Shown: positions 32,180-43,470, counted from the first letter of the stretch. The stretch: 64,000 nt of DNA from Proteus vulgaris (GCF_016239305.1 NZ_JAEHOQ010000001.1:186001-250000), one strand, 5' to 3'. A program made the numbers and translations. The notes: generated by a model not told the origin, from the sequence alone.

Positions 32180-33911
32180 CCAGCGCGGCCTCTAATTGCT
32201 GATAATGGTACATATCTTGATACCAACCAGGTATTGAAATCAATTGTTGATGTGTACCTTGTTCTACAATTTCACCTTGTTTTAGCACTAGAATATTAGT
32301 GGCACCAACCAAAGCAGATAAACGATGCGCACTGATAATCAACGTTCTATCTTTTCGCCATTGTGACAAATTTTGTAAAATTTGATATTCAGTTTGTCCA
32401 TCAACTGCAGATAATGCGTCATCTAATAATAAAATTTCCGCATCTAAGAGTAGCGCTCGTGCAATAGAAATACGCTGTTTTTGCCCGCCAGATAACATCA
32501 CGCCTTTTTCACCTACCTGTGTTTGATACCCTTCAGGTAAACGCAGAATATCGTCATGAATATTTGCCAGTTTAGCTACTGCTTCAATTTCGTCTTTAGT
32601 TGCATTAGGACGTCCTAATGCAATATTTCCTGCAATGGTATCTGAAAATAAAAAAGGTGTTTGATTAACTACAGCTAAACGCGCTCGCCATTCATCAAGT
32701 TTTAATTGATAAATAGGTACGGATTGAAAACAAATTTCACCCTCAGTCACATCGTAAAGTCGTTGGATAACGGTAAGTAGTGTACTTTTTCCACTTCCTG
32801 TCATTCCGCAAATTCCCAACATGTCACCGGGAGATAAGGTGAAATGAATATTTTTAAGCACATCTGTTGTTTGTTCAGGATACTGAAAGCGGTCGATATT
32901 AACGGATAATACCCCTCGACCTTGTTTCGGTGATAAATCACCATCAATCATATCGAGTTTTTCATTCAATAAACTATTAATTCGACTGTAGGCAGCACTA
33001 CCACGTTCAACAATATTAAACATCCATGCTAGCGCCAACATAGGCCAAATCATTTGTCCTAAATACATAACAAAACTGGTTAATTCACCTAATGTCATTT
33101 TGCCATTGAGTACCAGATAGCTCCCTCCAGCAACTGCGAGTAAATTAGCAAAACCGATCGCCATAAAAATAGTGGGATCAAACAAAGCATCAATTCTCGC
33201 GACACGCATATTTTGGCGCCCAGTTTCTTTTGCAACATCATCGAAACGGGAAGCATGCTGTTGTTCAAGCCCGAATGATTTGATCATGCGAATACTGCTA
33301 AGGCTTTCTTGAGCTTGATTATTCAGTGAAGAAAAAAGTGCCTGCGCAGTTTTAAAACGACTATGTAACTTATCACCATAACGTTTAATTAAAATGGCCA
33401 TTAGTGGCATAGGTAATAGTGAAATTAGTGTTAGTTCCCAGCTTAATTGGATGCTCATCATCACAAGTACAGCAAGTCCCATCACCATTGAATCAACTAA
33501 AGTTAGAACCCCTTCTCCGGCCGCAAAAACGACTTTATCAACATCATTCGTGGTACGAGCGATCAGATCGCCAGTACGATAGCGGTGATAGAAAGAAGAG
33601 GATTGCTGATTAAGCTGTTGGTAAATCTGCATTCGCAGTTTTACGGCTAATTGATAAGAGGCACCAAATAACCAAAGCCGCCAAAAATAACGCAAAAGAT
33701 AAACCGCGAGGGCAATTAACACCATCACGCCAACCCAATTCATTACTTGGCTAAACGACAGACTATGGTTATCAACACCATCCACAATGATCCCTACAAT
33801 TTTAGGAGGGATCACCTGTAATACTGCGATAACCATCAATAAGAAAATAGCACCGACATAACGACGCCATTCACTGAGGAAATACCAACTGAGCTGTGAA
33901 AATAGAGCCAC
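32166..33911 (-). CDS. mdlA: ABC exporter subunit MdlA
   Basis: A 581-residue half-transporter with N-terminal membrane helices and an ABC domain: Walker [10 protein letters not shown], signature LSGGQ and Walker [13 protein letters not shown]. The residue after the Walker B aspartate is Asp instead of the usual catalytic Glu, so the MdlA site is probably degenerate while the MdlB site (DEAT) is competent, the pattern of asymmetric heterodimeric exporters. It is first in the pair, 55 bases after decR on the same strand. Confidence 0.92.
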   Translation of the reverse strand: MALFSQLSWYFLSEWRRYVGAIFLLMVIAVLQVIPPKIVGIIVDGVDNHSLSFSQVMNWVGVMVLIALAVYLLRYFWRLWLFGASYQLAVKLRMQIYQQLNQQSSSFYHRYRTGDLIARTTNDVDKVVFAAGEGVLTLVDSMVMGLAVLVMMSIQLSWELTLISLLPMPLMAILIKRYGDKLHSRFKTAQALFSSLNNQAQESLSSIRMIKSFGLEQQHASRFDDVAKETGRQNMRVARIDALFDPTIFMAIGFANLLAVAGGSYLVLNGKMTLGELTSFVMYLGQMIWPMLALAWMFNIVERGSAAYSRINSLLNEKLDMIDGDLSPKQGRGVLSVNIDRFQYPEQTTDVLKNIHFTLSPGDMLGICGMTGSGKSTLLTVIQRLYDVTEGEICFQSVPIYQLKLDEWRARLAVVNQTPFLFSDTIAGNIALGRPNATKDEIEAVAKLANIHDDILRLPEGYQTQVGEKGVMLSGGQKQRISIARALLLDAEILLLDDALSAVDGQTEYQILQNLSQWRKDRTLIISAHRLSALVGATNILVLKQGEIVEQGTHQQLISIPGWYQDMYHYQQLEAALDDDE

Positions 33912-33966
33912 GCCTTAAATCCTAAGGTTATACAAAAATAAAAGTGCCAGTTGGTAAAGATGAACC

Positions 33967-34428
33967 TTATTCAGGTATCGGCATTGCCGTTGTGTATTTA
34001 ATTTTTTCCATTGCGAAGTTAGAAGTCACGTCAATAAGGCCTGGTACACCATTTACCATACGCTTATAAAACAAGTCGTAACTTTTCATGTCCACTACTT
34101 CAACATGCATTAGATAATCACACTCACCCGCCATTCGATAGAATGTCAGTACTTCTGGCATTTGCTTAACAAATGAAACAAACTGTTCGTACCATTCGCT
34201 ATTATGTTGCTGTGTTCTAATCATAACAATAACTGTTAGACCTAGCCCAATTTTTTCGCTATCAAGTAGGGCAACTCGCTTACGAATATACCCTTCATCC
34301 TCAAGTCGTTTCAATCGTTTCCAGCAAGGTGTTGAGGTTAGGTTAACAGCCTCAGCCAAAGTATTCAGTGAGAGGCTTGAATCTTCCTGTAATAGCGCTA
34401 ATAATTTACGGTCAATCTTATCTAACAT
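33967..34428 (-). CDS. decR: Lrp/AsnC-family cysteine-responsive regulator DecR
   Basis: A 153-residue Lrp-family regulator matching E. coli DecR (YbaO). It has an N-terminal helix-turn-helix ([20 protein letters not shown]) and a C-terminal RAM domain. I chose ATG 34428 ([10 protein letters not shown]), the usual family start; the longer ORF to 34497 adds unrelated residues. In E. coli DecR senses cysteine and activates the cysteine desulfidase operon cyuPA (yhaOM). A cyuA gene is present at 970-2292 of this window. It sits directly upstream of mdlAB, as in E. coli. Confidence 0.9.
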   Translation of the reverse strand: MLDKIDRKLLALLQEDSSLSLNTLAEAVNLTSTPCWKRLKRLEDEGYIRKRVALLDSEKIGLGLTVIVMIRTQQHNSEWYEQFVSFVKQMPEVLTFYRMAGECDYLMHVEVVDMKSYDLFYKRMVNGVPGLIDVTSNFAMEKIKYTTAMPIPE

Positions 34429-34586
34429 AGATACTCCTTCAAAATATGCCCCTACAAAAAATAATGATAACCTGCCCCTTACTATAAGAGTAATCATCTA
34501 ATGATAAATCGGTAATAAATTGTCATAATATATGTACTTTTATGCGTACTAATCCTTATGTAAATTCAATTTTCAGGAGTATTCCG

Positions 34587-35285
34587 ATGAAAAAAACGGT
34601 CGTTGTCTTTAGCGGTGGACAAGATTCGACAACATGCCTTATTCAAGCAAAAGAAAAGTACGATGAAGTACATTGCATTACATTTAATTATGGGCAACGT
34701 CATAAAGAAGAAATTGAGGTAGCACAAAAAGTAAGTCAATTACTGGGAGCTACTGCGCATAAAGTTTTGGATGTAAATTTACTCAATGAACTCGCTATCA
34801 GTAGCTTAACTCGCGACAATATACCTGTTCCTGATTTCAAAGAAAGTGAAGAAAGTGACATTCCAAGTACCTTTGTACCGGGTAGAAATATTCTTTTTCT
34901 CACCTTAGCCGCCATTTACGCTTACCAAATTGGGGCTGAAAGTGTCATTACGGGAGTTTGTGAGACGGATTTTTCTGGCTATCCTGATTGTCGTGATGAA
35001 TTTGTCAAAGCATTAAATCATGCAGTTAATTTAGGTATTGCGCGTGATATTAAATTCATCACTCCATTAATGTGGCTAGATAAAGCTGAAACTTGGGCAT
35101 TAGCAGATTATTACCAAAAATTGGACTTTGTTCGTCATAAAACCTTAACTTGCTATAACGGTATTCAAGGTGATGGTTGTGGCGAATGTGCTGCTTGCCA
35201 TTTAAGACAGCGCGGATTAACTACTTATTTAGCTGACAAAACGCAAATTATGCAGACAATGAAACAGAAAGTTGGACTAAAATAA
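34587..35285 (+). CDS. queC: 7-cyano-7-deazaguanine synthase QueC
   Basis: A 232-residue QueC, which converts 7-carboxy-7-deazaguanine to preQ0 in queuosine synthesis using ATP and ammonia. The PP-loop FSGGQDS is at residues 8-14, and four zinc-binding cysteines are in [20 protein letters not shown] 34587 has a CAGGAG site; the ORF extends upstream to 34542 without support. It is divergent from decR. Confidence 0.96.
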   Translation: MKKTVVVFSGGQDSTTCLIQAKEKYDEVHCITFNYGQRHKEEIEVAQKVSQLLGATAHKVLDVNLLNELAISSLTRDNIPVPDFKESEESDIPSTFVPGRNILFLTLAAIYAYQIGAESVITGVCETDFSGYPDCRDEFVKALNHAVNLGIARDIKFITPLMWLDKAETWALADYYQKLDFVRHKTLTCYNGIQGDGCGECAACHLRQRGLTTYLADKTQIMQTMKQKVGLK

Positions 35286-35309
35286 TTATTCTCATATCGC
35301 CCACTTATC

Positions 35310-35366
35310 GTTATCACTGCAACTTATTGGCTTAAGCAGTGATAACCATACATGCATTATCACTGC
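35310..35366. terminator. three-arm alternative hairpins between queC and fadM
   Basis: GTTATCACTGC (35310-35320), GCAGTGATAAC (35336-35346) and TTATCACTGC (35357-35366) are three complementary arms. The central arm can pair with either flank, so two mutually exclusive hairpins exist. It lies 25 bases after the queC stop and 68 before the fadM stop (convergent). No strong T run follows, so efficient intrinsic termination is not certain. Confidence 0.6.
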
Positions 35367-35433
35367 CTTAAATTACGTTAAGTTAACTCATCTTGACTGT
35401 ATCACATTATTTGTAATACAAACTCTCTGTGTA

Positions 35434-35838
35434 TTATGATGACTGACGTACATACTCTAGTTTTTCTCTTAACTGCTCCGTTAAGGTCAGTGCTTTTTTG
35501 GTATTAATGTCTACAAGAACAAAAGTGATTAATGCATCAGAGATAAGCGCACCATCTTTTTTTCTGACTATTTTTTGAGACAGTACGCCACTTTTAATTC
35601 CAACTTCAGCAACTTCACAGTCAATAATTAATTCATCACCAAGACTTGCAGGTAAGCGATAATTAATATTGATATTAGCGACCACTAACGCCAATCCATT
35701 GCGCTTAAACCAAGCAAAATCTAAATGTTGTTCAATCCAATCCCATCGGGCTTGTTCTAAAAACTCAAGGTAACGTGCATTATTTACATGTTCAAAAACA
35801 TCTAAATGAAAACCATAAACTTTAATTAATGTACTCAT
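35434..35838 (-). CDS. fadM: long-chain acyl-CoA thioesterase FadM
   Basis: A 134-residue hot-dog thioesterase (E. coli FadM/YbaW, 132 aa) of the 4HBT family. The active-site segment HLDVFEHVNNARYLEFLEQA is present (Asp13 and His17 region). It clears stalled long-chain acyl-CoA intermediates during fatty-acid breakdown; in E. coli it is FadR-repressed, but no FadR site was recognised upstream here. It is convergent with queC. Confidence 0.92.
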   Translation of the reverse strand: MSTLIKVYGFHLDVFEHVNNARYLEFLEQARWDWIEQHLDFAWFKRNGLALVVANININYRLPASLGDELIIDCEVAEVGIKSGVLSQKIVRKKDGALISDALITFVLVDINTKKALTLTEQLREKLEYVRQSS

Positions 35839-35987
35839 ATCAATCCATTACCTCTTGATTATTATAGTGAGATTTTTTGATAACGTTTCTTTGCGATACA
35901 GTAAATATAGTCAAAAAATAAATTTAGTTATGTCTCAATTTAGCTCTTTTATCATTCACTCCATTTAGCGAATCAATTCAATGGAAA

Positions 35988-36017
35988 CGTGTTTCTCTTA
36001 TTAAAAAGAGAAACACG
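35988..36017. terminator. perfect 12-bp hairpin downstream of ybaV
   Basis: CGTGTTTCTCTT (35988-35999) and AAGAGAAACACG (36006-36017) with a 6-base loop. It lies about 70 bases past the ybaV stop and could end that transcript, but the trailing T tract on the minus strand is weak (TTTCC). Confidence 0.55.
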
Positions 36018-36085
36018 AGTTATTAAAACAATATTTATCTTTTCGGTAAACGTGCTACATACACTATAAAATGCAAGTTAGCACA

Positions 36086-36463
36086 TTAGTTTATGACGAT
36101 AAAATCACGATTTTGTTCGACTAATTTCATCCCTATACCAAATACTTTTTCAAGTTGTTCAATAGAGGTAAATCGACCCAATTGTTCACGGTAATCAATA
36201 ATAGCTTGAGCCTTCGCTTTACCAATGCCTTTAAGTCCCATTAACTCATCAACCGTCGCTGTATTTAAATCAACTTTACCCTCTACATTTGCTTTTACTT
36301 CTTTCGCTTCTTTATCAACAGATGTGCTCGTTTCAATAGAAATCGAGGGAGTTGAAACAGGTGTTTCTTCTGCGTAAGAAAGCGGTGAAAGTCCTAGTCC
36401 TAAAGCAAGGCAGATTGAAGCCATAAATCCTGATAACGCTTTTTTATCCATCGTCATAATCAT
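36086..36463 (-). CDS. ybaV: ComEA-like helix-hairpin-helix protein YbaV
   Basis: A 125-residue periplasmic protein with a signal peptide (cleavage near SYAEE), an acidic spacer and a C-terminal double helix-hairpin-helix of the ComEA type ([20 protein letters not shown], about 64-83). Such proteins bind double-stranded DNA non-specifically; ComEA takes part in DNA uptake elsewhere, but no such role is shown for YbaV. ATG 36463 has AAGGA at a good distance; internal ATGs are possible. It lies between fadM and ppiD as in E. coli. Confidence 0.85.
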   Translation of the reverse strand: MIMTMDKKALSGFMASICLALGLGLSPLSYAEETPVSTPSISIETSTSVDKEAKEVKANVEGKVDLNTATVDELMGLKGIGKAKAQAIIDYREQLGRFTSIEQLEKVFGIGMKLVEQNRDFIVIN

Positions 36464-36698
36464 AATTTCCTTTTATAAAATAATTTTAAATTCAATAGCA
36501 AACAGTGTTTTCTGAATGCAAGAAAATAATGACAACGTATTGATAATACTGCAATTACATAAAAATAAAATGTCGAGATAATAAGAAAAATAAAATGAAC
36601 AAAGGCTGCGTTACAACAAAATTATAGGGATTGTTCTCAAATATTCTTTTTTAAGAAAAAATAGATATCAATACTCCATATCAATATTTGATACCTAT

Positions 36699-36726
36699 AA
36701 AAAAACCCAGCCTAAGCTGGGTTTTT
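36699..36726 (-). terminator. ppiD terminator
   Basis: AAAAACCCAGC, loop CTAA, GCTGGGTTTTT: an 11-bp perfect stem with T runs on both strands, just after the ppiD stop. Confidence 0.88.
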
Positions 36727-36745
36727 ATGAAGAATTAAAGATAAT

Positions 36746-38623
36746 TTATTGATAATCTTTGTCGAAGATCTCAATTTTAGCGTTGTCTTTTAAGTCACGT
36801 AAAATCAGTTGTAAGGCTTCTTCACCCATCTGTGCACGATAGAGGTTAGCCATAAACTCTAATTGCTCTGATGTTGGTTTGCCATCTGTCACGCTATCTA
36901 ATTGAATAAAGACAACCTTAGTACCCGGCACATTAGTCATACCATATTCTTTTTTACCGTCAGCAGGTTTAGGCATAGCAAAAATAGCGGTTTGAACTGT
37001 ATCTGTCGCAGAGGAATGAACAATACTTTCCACATCACCAAAAGAAAGGTTAGCTGCTTTTAGTGCTTCATCACCTTTGCCTTCTTTTAACGCAGCCAAA
37101 ATTTTCTGCGCTTGTGTATTCATTGCTTGCGATGCTTTTTGCTGTTTGACCAGCATAACAACTTGATCACGCACTTTATCTAACGGTAGGCTTGCAGAAG
37201 GCTTATAACCCTCTACACGCACCACAAATGCACTATCATTACCTAATGTCACCATATCTGAGTTCATGCCCGTAGGGCCATTCTCATCAACTAATGAGCC
37301 ACCAAAAATTAATTGGGTTAGTTTTTCATTATTTAATGGTGCTGGTACGGTATTTTCATCAAACCAATCTGTATCAACAACTGTCACATTACCCGCTTTA
37401 GCAGCAGGTGCTAATGTGTCGTTATCATTAGAAGCAGCCTGACTCACACGTTGTTGTAATGCAAAGAAATCATCAATAGCCTTGTTTTCGCGCATTTTTG
37501 CGAGTAAATCTGTTTTTACTTCGTCAAACGGTTTTACGACAGATTGTTTAATATCATCAAGACGGAAAATTGCGTAACCATTACTGATTTTAACAGGCGC
37601 AGAAAGCTGGCCTTTTTCTGTCAAACTTGCATTAGCCAGTTCTGGTAATTCTTGTCCGATAGTTATCCAACCTAAAGAACCATTCTGTTTTGCAGAGAAA
37701 GCATCAACTGATTTTTCTTTGACTAACGTAACAAAGTCAGCACCTTTTTTCAGTTCTTCTTCTGCTACTTTAGCAGCAGCTTCATCAGCTAAAACTAAGA
37801 TGCTGTATTGTTTCTGTCCTGCGACAGTAAATTCATCGATGTTGCTATCGTAATACGCTTTTGCTTCATCATCAGTAATATTAATACTATTAAGATCTTT
37901 TTGAGCATTTAATTGGATATAACTCACTTTAAATTGCTCTGGCGCGATAAACATTTGGTTATTTTGTTCATAGAACGCCTTCACTTCGTCATCTGATGCC
38001 GTTTCTTTTTCAAGGAATGGCTGAATATCTAATGACGCTAAGCGTACATTACGACTTTGCAGCATCAGTCCCGCAAATTCTTTAACTTCGCTGTCTAAGG
38101 CAAAATCAGTGCCTTGGATAGAGAATCTTAATTGCTGATTGATAAGATTTTGGCGGATCCCTTCTGCAAACGCATCTGCATCAATATTATTGCCTTTCAA
38201 TAAATCGACGTATTTTTTATTGTCAAATTTGCCATCAGTTTGAAAGTAAGGAAGCGCAAAAATTGCATCTCTAATTTGTTGGTCGCCCGCTGAAATACCA
38301 AGATTTTGTGCAAATTGATCAAGTAATGCTTGATTAATAAGTAAATCAAGTGATTGTTGGCGGATCAGTTTCTGGCCTTCTTCAGATGAGGCAAGAGCAG
38401 CAAAGTTTTCACCCATATCTTGTTGTAACTGAGCACGACGTTGCTGGTAAGCTTGCTCTAATTGAGAACGGCTAATTTTATATCCGTTAACTTCAGCAGC
38501 ATCATTAACGCCAGAACTAAAGAGATATCCGCCCACACCAGTTAGGACGAAAGAGAGGATGATCACAGCTAATAATATCTTGATAAATGGATTATTAGCA
38601 GTTGAACGAATGTTGTCCATCAT
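36746..38623 (-). CDS. ppiD: periplasmic folding chaperone PpiD
   Basis: A 625-residue SurA/PpiD-type protein (E. coli 623 aa) anchored by one N-terminal helix (about 15-35), with SurA-like chaperone segments and a parvulin-like domain near residues 265-360 (QKQYSILVLADE...GWITIGQELPE). It helps outer-membrane and secreted proteins leave the Sec translocon. The MMDNIRS start matches E. coli (MMDSLR). It is downstream of hupB, with a 464-base gap. Confidence 0.96.
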   Translation of the reverse strand: MMDNIRSTANNPFIKILLAVIILSFVLTGVGGYLFSSGVNDAAEVNGYKISRSQLEQAYQQRRAQLQQDMGENFAALASSEEGQKLIRQQSLDLLINQALLDQFAQNLGISAGDQQIRDAIFALPYFQTDGKFDNKKYVDLLKGNNIDADAFAEGIRQNLINQQLRFSIQGTDFALDSEVKEFAGLMLQSRNVRLASLDIQPFLEKETASDDEVKAFYEQNNQMFIAPEQFKVSYIQLNAQKDLNSINITDDEAKAYYDSNIDEFTVAGQKQYSILVLADEAAAKVAEEELKKGADFVTLVKEKSVDAFSAKQNGSLGWITIGQELPELANASLTEKGQLSAPVKISNGYAIFRLDDIKQSVVKPFDEVKTDLLAKMRENKAIDDFFALQQRVSQAASNDNDTLAPAAKAGNVTVVDTDWFDENTVPAPLNNEKLTQLIFGGSLVDENGPTGMNSDMVTLGNDSAFVVRVEGYKPSASLPLDKVRDQVVMLVKQQKASQAMNTQAQKILAALKEGKGDEALKAANLSFGDVESIVHSSATDTVQTAIFAMPKPADGKKEYGMTNVPGTKVVFIQLDSVTDGKPTSEQLEFMANLYRAQMGEEALQLILRDLKDNAKIEIFDKDYQ

Positions 38624-39087
38624 AACGAGACGAGGCTCCGTTTGGTGAAATAAAAATTATTTTTATGAGTGTTACACGACTATTTTGAGCACAGCGAAAA
38701 GATAATATGCCCATGCTGGCTTAATATCAAAATATCGCGACACGCGACAATCATTAAAAACAGCCAGTCCCGTATTCAATGTGCAGTCTTAAACACGCAC
38801 TTTCTATCACTGAAAAAACTAAACAGCATTATTTGATTCATTGATTTGACTAACCACTGAATCATTCATTGTTGTCTATTTCAGTTATAGAACAACGCGA
38901 CATTCTATCAAATGACTACTTTAGTTTCACGTCTTATCGCCAGAGAATTCAAGGTTTAATCGTGATTTAACACCTAAAAAAAGAAAAGCGCATCTCAAAA
39001 AGATGCGCTTCATTTTTTAATTGAGTCGTTTTCTGTTTATCCATAGCGTTAAATTAATAACTTTTTGGCAGAAAGTTCGTTCAACTA
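38624..39087. other. intergenic region between hupB and ppiD
   Basis: 464 bases holding the hupB terminator (38980-39010) and the ppiD promoter region. Two tandem CGCGACA units (38736-38749) create the inverted repeat TCGCG-ACA-CGCGA; a third copy lies near 38895. No ORF is supported. Confidence 0.5.
38980..39010 (-). terminator. hupB terminator
   Basis: AAGCGCATCT (38986-38995), loop CAAAA, AGATGCGCTT (39001-39010); the minus-strand transcript continues TTTTCTTTTTTT. Confidence 0.88.
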
Positions 39088-39363
39088 TTATTGATTAACT
39101 GCGTCTTTTAAGCCTTTACCCGCACGGAATGCAGGAACTTTTGCAGCTTCAATTTGAATTTCTTTACCAGTTTGTGGGTTACGGCCAGTACGAGCTGCAC
39201 GATCACGCACAGTAAAAGTACCGAAACCTACTAATGCTACATCATCACCTTTTTGTAAAGATTCAGTGATAGAAGCAACCAGAGCATCTACAACACGACC
39301 TGCTGCCGCTTTTGAGATATCTGCATTTGCAGCAATTTTGTCGATCAGTTGAGTTTTATTCAC
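39088..39363 (-). CDS. hupB: nucleoid protein HU-beta
   Basis: A 91-residue HU protein with the DNA-binding arm motif [21 protein letters not shown], starting [13 protein letters not shown] bends and constrains DNA and forms heterodimers with HU-alpha. It is downstream of lon on the same strand but has its own 200-base upstream region and terminator, so it is probably mainly transcribed alone. Confidence 0.97.
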   Translation of the reverse strand: MNKTQLIDKIAANADISKAAAGRVVDALVASITESLQKGDDVALVGFGTFTVRDRAARTGRNPQTGKEIQIEAAKVPAFRAGKGLKDAVNQ

Positions 39364-39504
39364 GCTTTCATCCCCATAATTTTATGCGTTATTTTTCACC
39401 ATTAATGGTAAATTTTGCAAACGTCGTTATATCAAGCCTTTTTAGATATAGCAAGACCGATAAAACAGCATTATTAATTAAAATCCCCATTAAATTAGCG
39501 ACAC

Positions 39505-39549
39505 AAAAAAAGGCTGGCAAGCTTTTATTACTTATCCAGCCTTTTTTTT
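39505..39549 (-). terminator. lon terminator
   Basis: AAAAAAAGGCTGG (39505-39517) and CCAGCCTTTTTTT (39536-39548) with an 18-base loop; T runs on both strands. It lies 29 bases past the lon stop. Confidence 0.87.
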
Positions 39550-39577
39550 AGCTATAATTTATGACTAGCATCACTTT

Positions 39578-41938
39578 TTAGTGCGATTTATCAGTCACAA
39601 TTTCCATGCCAAACGGTGAATTTTGTAGGGCTAACGATAAAACTTCCTCAATTGTTTTCACCGGGTGAATATCCAGGTCAGCAACAATATTTTCAGGAAT
39701 TTCTTCTAAATCACGTTTATTTTCATCTGGGATAAGAACTGTCTTAATTCCACCACGATGTGCAGCAAGTAACTTTTCTTTCAGTCCGCCAATTGGCAAT
39801 ACTTGTCCGCGTAACGTAATTTCACCCGTCATAGCAACATCAGAACGAACAGGGTTACCTGTTAGGCTTGATACCAATGCAGTACACATTGCGATACCCG
39901 CACTTGGACCATCTTTTGGTGTTGCACCTTCAGGAACGTGTACGTGCATATCACGTTTTTCATAGAAATCGCTATTGATACCCAGTTTATCCGCACGGGC
40001 ACGAACAACCGTCATTGCCGCTTGGATAGACTCTTGCATAACCTCACCTAACGAACCAGTGAATGTTAGTTTGCCTTTACCTGGTACACTCGCTGTTTCA
40101 ATTGTCAGTAGATCACCACCGACTTCTGTCCATGCAAGTCCTGTTACCATGCCTACTCGGTTTTCTGTATCAGCACGACCGTAGTCCACTTTACGAACAC
40201 CTAAATAGTCTTTGAGATTATCTTCGTTAATCTCAATATGTTTGATTGTGCTATCCATCAGCAGTTGTTTCACTGCTTTACGGCATAATTTAGAAATTTC
40301 ACGTTCTAAACTACGTACACCCGCTTCACGAGTGTAATAACGAATAATGCCCATAATGGCGCTGTCATGGATTGTCAGCTCACTTGGCTTTAATGCATTA
40401 CGTTCAATCTGTTTTGGTAACAAGTGCTGTTTAGCAATGTTTAGCTTTTCATCTTCGGTATAACCCGATAAACGAATAACTTCCATACGATCTAACAGAG
40501 GTGCCGGTATATTCATGGAGTTAGATGTCGCCACAAACATAACATCAGACAGATCGTAATCAACTTCCAAATAATGGTCGTTAAATGCGATATTCTGTTC
40601 TGGATCTAACACCTCTAGCAGTGCAGATGCCGGATCGCCTCGCATGTCTGATGACATCTTGTCAATTTCATCTAATAGGAAAAGTGGGTTTTTCACACCA
40701 ACTTTTGCCATTTTCTGAATTAATTTACCTGGCATAGAACCAATGTAAGTACGACGATGTCCACGGATCTCAGCTTCATCACGTACACCACCTAACGCCA
40801 TACGAACATATTTACGACCTGTCGCTTTAGCAATAGATTGCCCCAGTGAGGTTTTACCCACACCTGGAGGCCCAACCAAGCACAGAATTGGCCCTTTAAT
40901 TTTGCTAACACGAGACTGTACCGCGAGATATTCAAGGATACGCTCTTTAACACGTTCTAAACCATAATGGTCAGTATCAAGCACTTCTTGCGCTTTCACT
41001 AAGTCTTTTTTAACTTTGCTACGGCTATTCCAAGGAACTTGAACCATCCAATCGATATAGCTACGTACAACCGTAGCTTCTGCTGACATTGGCGACATCA
41101 TTTTCAATTTCTGAAGTTCCGCTTCTGTCTTTTCTTTTGCCTCTTTTGGCATTTTTGCAGCGTCGATTTTACGTTTTAGCGATTCCATTTCATCAGGTGC
41201 ATCATCCATCTCACCTAACTCTTTTTGAATCGCTTTCATTTGTTCATTGAGATAATACTCTCGCTGACTTTTTTCCATCTGCTTTTTAACGCGGTTACGA
41301 ATGCGTTTTTCGACTTGTAACAGATCGATTTCTGATTCCATCATCGCCATTAAGTACTCTAGGCGTTCAGTCACATCAGACATTTCAAGTACAGCTTGCT
41401 TATCTTTCAGTTTCAGCGGCATATGAGAAGCAATGGTATCTGCTAATTTGGCTGATTCTTCGATAGCGTGTAATGAGGCCAATACTTCTGGCGGAATTTT
41501 TTTATTCAGCTTGATATAACCTTCAAACTGATTAATCGTTGTACGATTTAAGACTTCTTGTTCACGCTCATCAACAGCTGGCGTTTCAAGGTATTCTGCT
41601 TTTGCCTGAAAGTACTCACCATTGTCAGATAACATCGTAATTTTGGCACGACGAATACCTTCAACAAGGACTTTTACTGTTCCATCAGGCAATTTTAGCA
41701 TCTGTAAAACAGACGCTACTGTACCAACAGAAAAAAGATCATTAACACCTGGTTCGTCAGTAGATGCATCTTTCTGCGCAACCAGCATAATTTGTTTGTT
41801 GTCGTTCATCGCCGCTTCTAAGCAATGAATTGATTTTTCACGACCAACGAACAACGGGATTACCATATGCGGATATACAACAACATCACGTAGTGGCAAT
41901 ACAGGTATTTCAATACATTCTGGACGCTCAGGATTCAT
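39578..41938 (-). CDS. lon: ATP-dependent protease La (Lon)
   Basis: A 786-residue Lon (E. coli 784 aa): an N-terminal substrate domain, AAA+ with Walker [10 protein letters not shown] and Walker [11 protein letters not shown], and a protease domain with the Ser/Lys dyad (DGPSAGIAM and [10 protein letters not shown]). It degrades misfolded proteins and regulators such as SulA and RcsA. It lies in the clpP-clpX-lon-hupB cluster. A TTGACA 5' element is visible upstream; a heat-shock promoter was not confidently recognised. Confidence 0.98.
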   Translation of the reverse strand: MNPERPECIEIPVLPLRDVVVYPHMVIPLFVGREKSIHCLEAAMNDNKQIMLVAQKDASTDEPGVNDLFSVGTVASVLQMLKLPDGTVKVLVEGIRRAKITMLSDNGEYFQAKAEYLETPAVDEREQEVLNRTTINQFEGYIKLNKKIPPEVLASLHAIEESAKLADTIASHMPLKLKDKQAVLEMSDVTERLEYLMAMMESEIDLLQVEKRIRNRVKKQMEKSQREYYLNEQMKAIQKELGEMDDAPDEMESLKRKIDAAKMPKEAKEKTEAELQKLKMMSPMSAEATVVRSYIDWMVQVPWNSRSKVKKDLVKAQEVLDTDHYGLERVKERILEYLAVQSRVSKIKGPILCLVGPPGVGKTSLGQSIAKATGRKYVRMALGGVRDEAEIRGHRRTYIGSMPGKLIQKMAKVGVKNPLFLLDEIDKMSSDMRGDPASALLEVLDPEQNIAFNDHYLEVDYDLSDVMFVATSNSMNIPAPLLDRMEVIRLSGYTEDEKLNIAKQHLLPKQIERNALKPSELTIHDSAIMGIIRYYTREAGVRSLEREISKLCRKAVKQLLMDSTIKHIEINEDNLKDYLGVRKVDYGRADTENRVGMVTGLAWTEVGGDLLTIETASVPGKGKLTFTGSLGEVMQESIQAAMTVVRARADKLGINSDFYEKRDMHVHVPEGATPKDGPSAGIAMCTALVSSLTGNPVRSDVAMTGEITLRGQVLPIGGLKEKLLAAHRGGIKTVLIPDENKRDLEEIPENIVADLDIHPVKTIEEVLSLALQNSPFGMEIVTDKSH

Positions 41939-41997
41939 AGAGCTCTCTCTTCGTTTTTAGCTTAACGCTTTTACAGGTAATTTTATTCGCATGTCAC

Positions 41998-42026
41998 CAA
42001 ATAAAATTAATTCCACGGATTGTCAA
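41998..42026 (-). promoter_or_regulatory. possible lon promoter
   Basis: On the minus strand a perfect -35 TTGACA (42026-42021) is followed after 17 bases by TATTTG (42003-41998), a poor -10. TSS would be about 50 bases before the lon start. Confidence 0.4.
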
Positions 42027-42070
42027 AATATATAAGGGCACTTTTCTGACATTCAATAGCCTTACCCATT

Positions 42071-42105
42071 AAAAAAACAAAATGAGGGAAAATTCCCTCA
42101 TTTTT
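42071..42105 (-). terminator. clpX terminator
   Basis: AAATGAGGGAA / TTCCCTCATTT with a very short loop, followed on the minus strand by a T-rich run. It separates clpX from lon. Confidence 0.8.
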
Positions 42106-42198
42106 ATTGCGTTGGCACGCTTTATCTTAAATTTCTCGTCTATTTAGGAGAGAATTACAGATAATGTCAGATAAGAGACATTGCCAAATTACGATGCA

Positions 42199-43470
42199 TT
42201 ATTCACCTGATGCTTGGTTTTCTGGTTGACTATAAATAATCAACGGCTCAGATTTTCCATTGATGACACCTTCATCAATAACAACTTTCTCTGCATTTTC
42301 AAATGAAGGAAGGTCATACATCGTATCAAGTAATGCAGCTTCAACAATTGAGCGTAAACCACGAGCACCTGTTTTTCGTACCATGGCTTTTTTCGCGATT
42401 GCAGTCAGCGCTTCTTTACGGAATTCTAAATCCACACCTTCTAACTTAAATAATGCCTGATATTGTTTTGTCAGCGCATTTTTAGGTTCTTGTAAGATTT
42501 GGATCAGTGCATCTTCGTTTAACTCACCTAATGTCGCAACAACAGGTAAACGTCCAATAAATTCGGGAATAAGTCCAAATTTAATCAGATCTTCTGGTTC
42601 GACTTGGGCTAATAACTCACCTTCGCTGGCTTTTTCTTTTTGGCTTTTGACTTCTGCACCAAAACCAATACCAGAGTGTGTATTTAAACGTTGTGCAACA
42701 ACTTTATCAAGGCCAGCAAATGCACCACCACAAATAAAGAGGATTTTAGAGGTATCAACCTGCAAAAACTCTTGTTGTGGGTGCTTACGTCCACCTTGTG
42801 GAGGAACCGAAGCTACCGTTCCTTCAACTAGTTTCAATAATGCTTGCTGTACACCTTCACCAGACACGTCGCGTGTAATTGATGGGTTTTCAGATTTACG
42901 AGTGATCTTGTCAATTTCATCAATATAAACAATACCACGTTGTGCTTTTTGCACATCGTAATCGCATTTTTGTAGCAGTTTTTGAATAATGTTTTCAACA
43001 TCTTCACCCACATAACCCGCTTCTGTCAGCGTTGTGGCATCTGCCATAGTAAAAGGTACATCAAGGTAGCGTGCTAATGTTTCTGCTAATAGTGTTTTAC
43101 CACTACCAGTAGGTCCAATCAGCAAAATATTACTTTTTCCTAGCTCAACACCATTGGCTTTATCGCCATTACGCAGGCGTTTATAGTGATTATAAACGGC
43201 AACAGCCAGAACTTTTTTAGCCAATTCTTGACCGATAACATAGTCATCAAGGTGCTTACGAATTTCATGTGGCGTCGGCAATTCACTGCGTTCATGATGA
43301 GGCGCCAGTTCTTTTATTTCTTCACGAATGATATCGACACAAAGATCAACACATTCATCACAGATATAAACCGACGGACCAGCAATCAATTTCTTTACTT
43401 CATGCTGGCTTTTACCGCAGAAAGAGCAATACAGAAGCTTCCCTGAGCTATCTTTGCGCTTATCTGTCAT
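42199..43470 (-). CDS. clpX: ClpXP unfoldase subunit ClpX
   Basis: A 423-residue AAA+ unfoldase (E. coli 424 aa). It has an N-terminal zinc-binding domain (CSFCGKS...CDECVDLC, about 15-43), Walker A GPTGSGKT, the pore loop GYVGED, and the IGF-type loop ([10 protein letters not shown]) that docks ClpP. It delivers ssrA-tagged and other substrates to ClpP. It is 144 bases downstream of clpP on the same strand. Confidence 0.98.
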   Translation of the reverse strand: MTDKRKDSSGKLLYCSFCGKSQHEVKKLIAGPSVYICDECVDLCVDIIREEIKELAPHHERSELPTPHEIRKHLDDYVIGQELAKKVLAVAVYNHYKRLRNGDKANGVELGKSNILLIGPTGSGKTLLAETLARYLDVPFTMADATTLTEAGYVGEDVENIIQKLLQKCDYDVQKAQRGIVYIDEIDKITRKSENPSITRDVSGEGVQQALLKLVEGTVASVPPQGGRKHPQQEFLQVDTSKILFICGGAFAGLDKVVAQRLNTHSGIGFGAEVKSQKEKASEGELLAQVEPEDLIKFGLIPEFIGRLPVVATLGELNEDALIQILQEPKNALTKQYQALFKLEGVDLEFRKEALTAIAKKAMVRKTGARGLRSIVEAALLDTMYDLPSFENAEKVVIDEGVINGKSEPLIIYSQPENQASGE

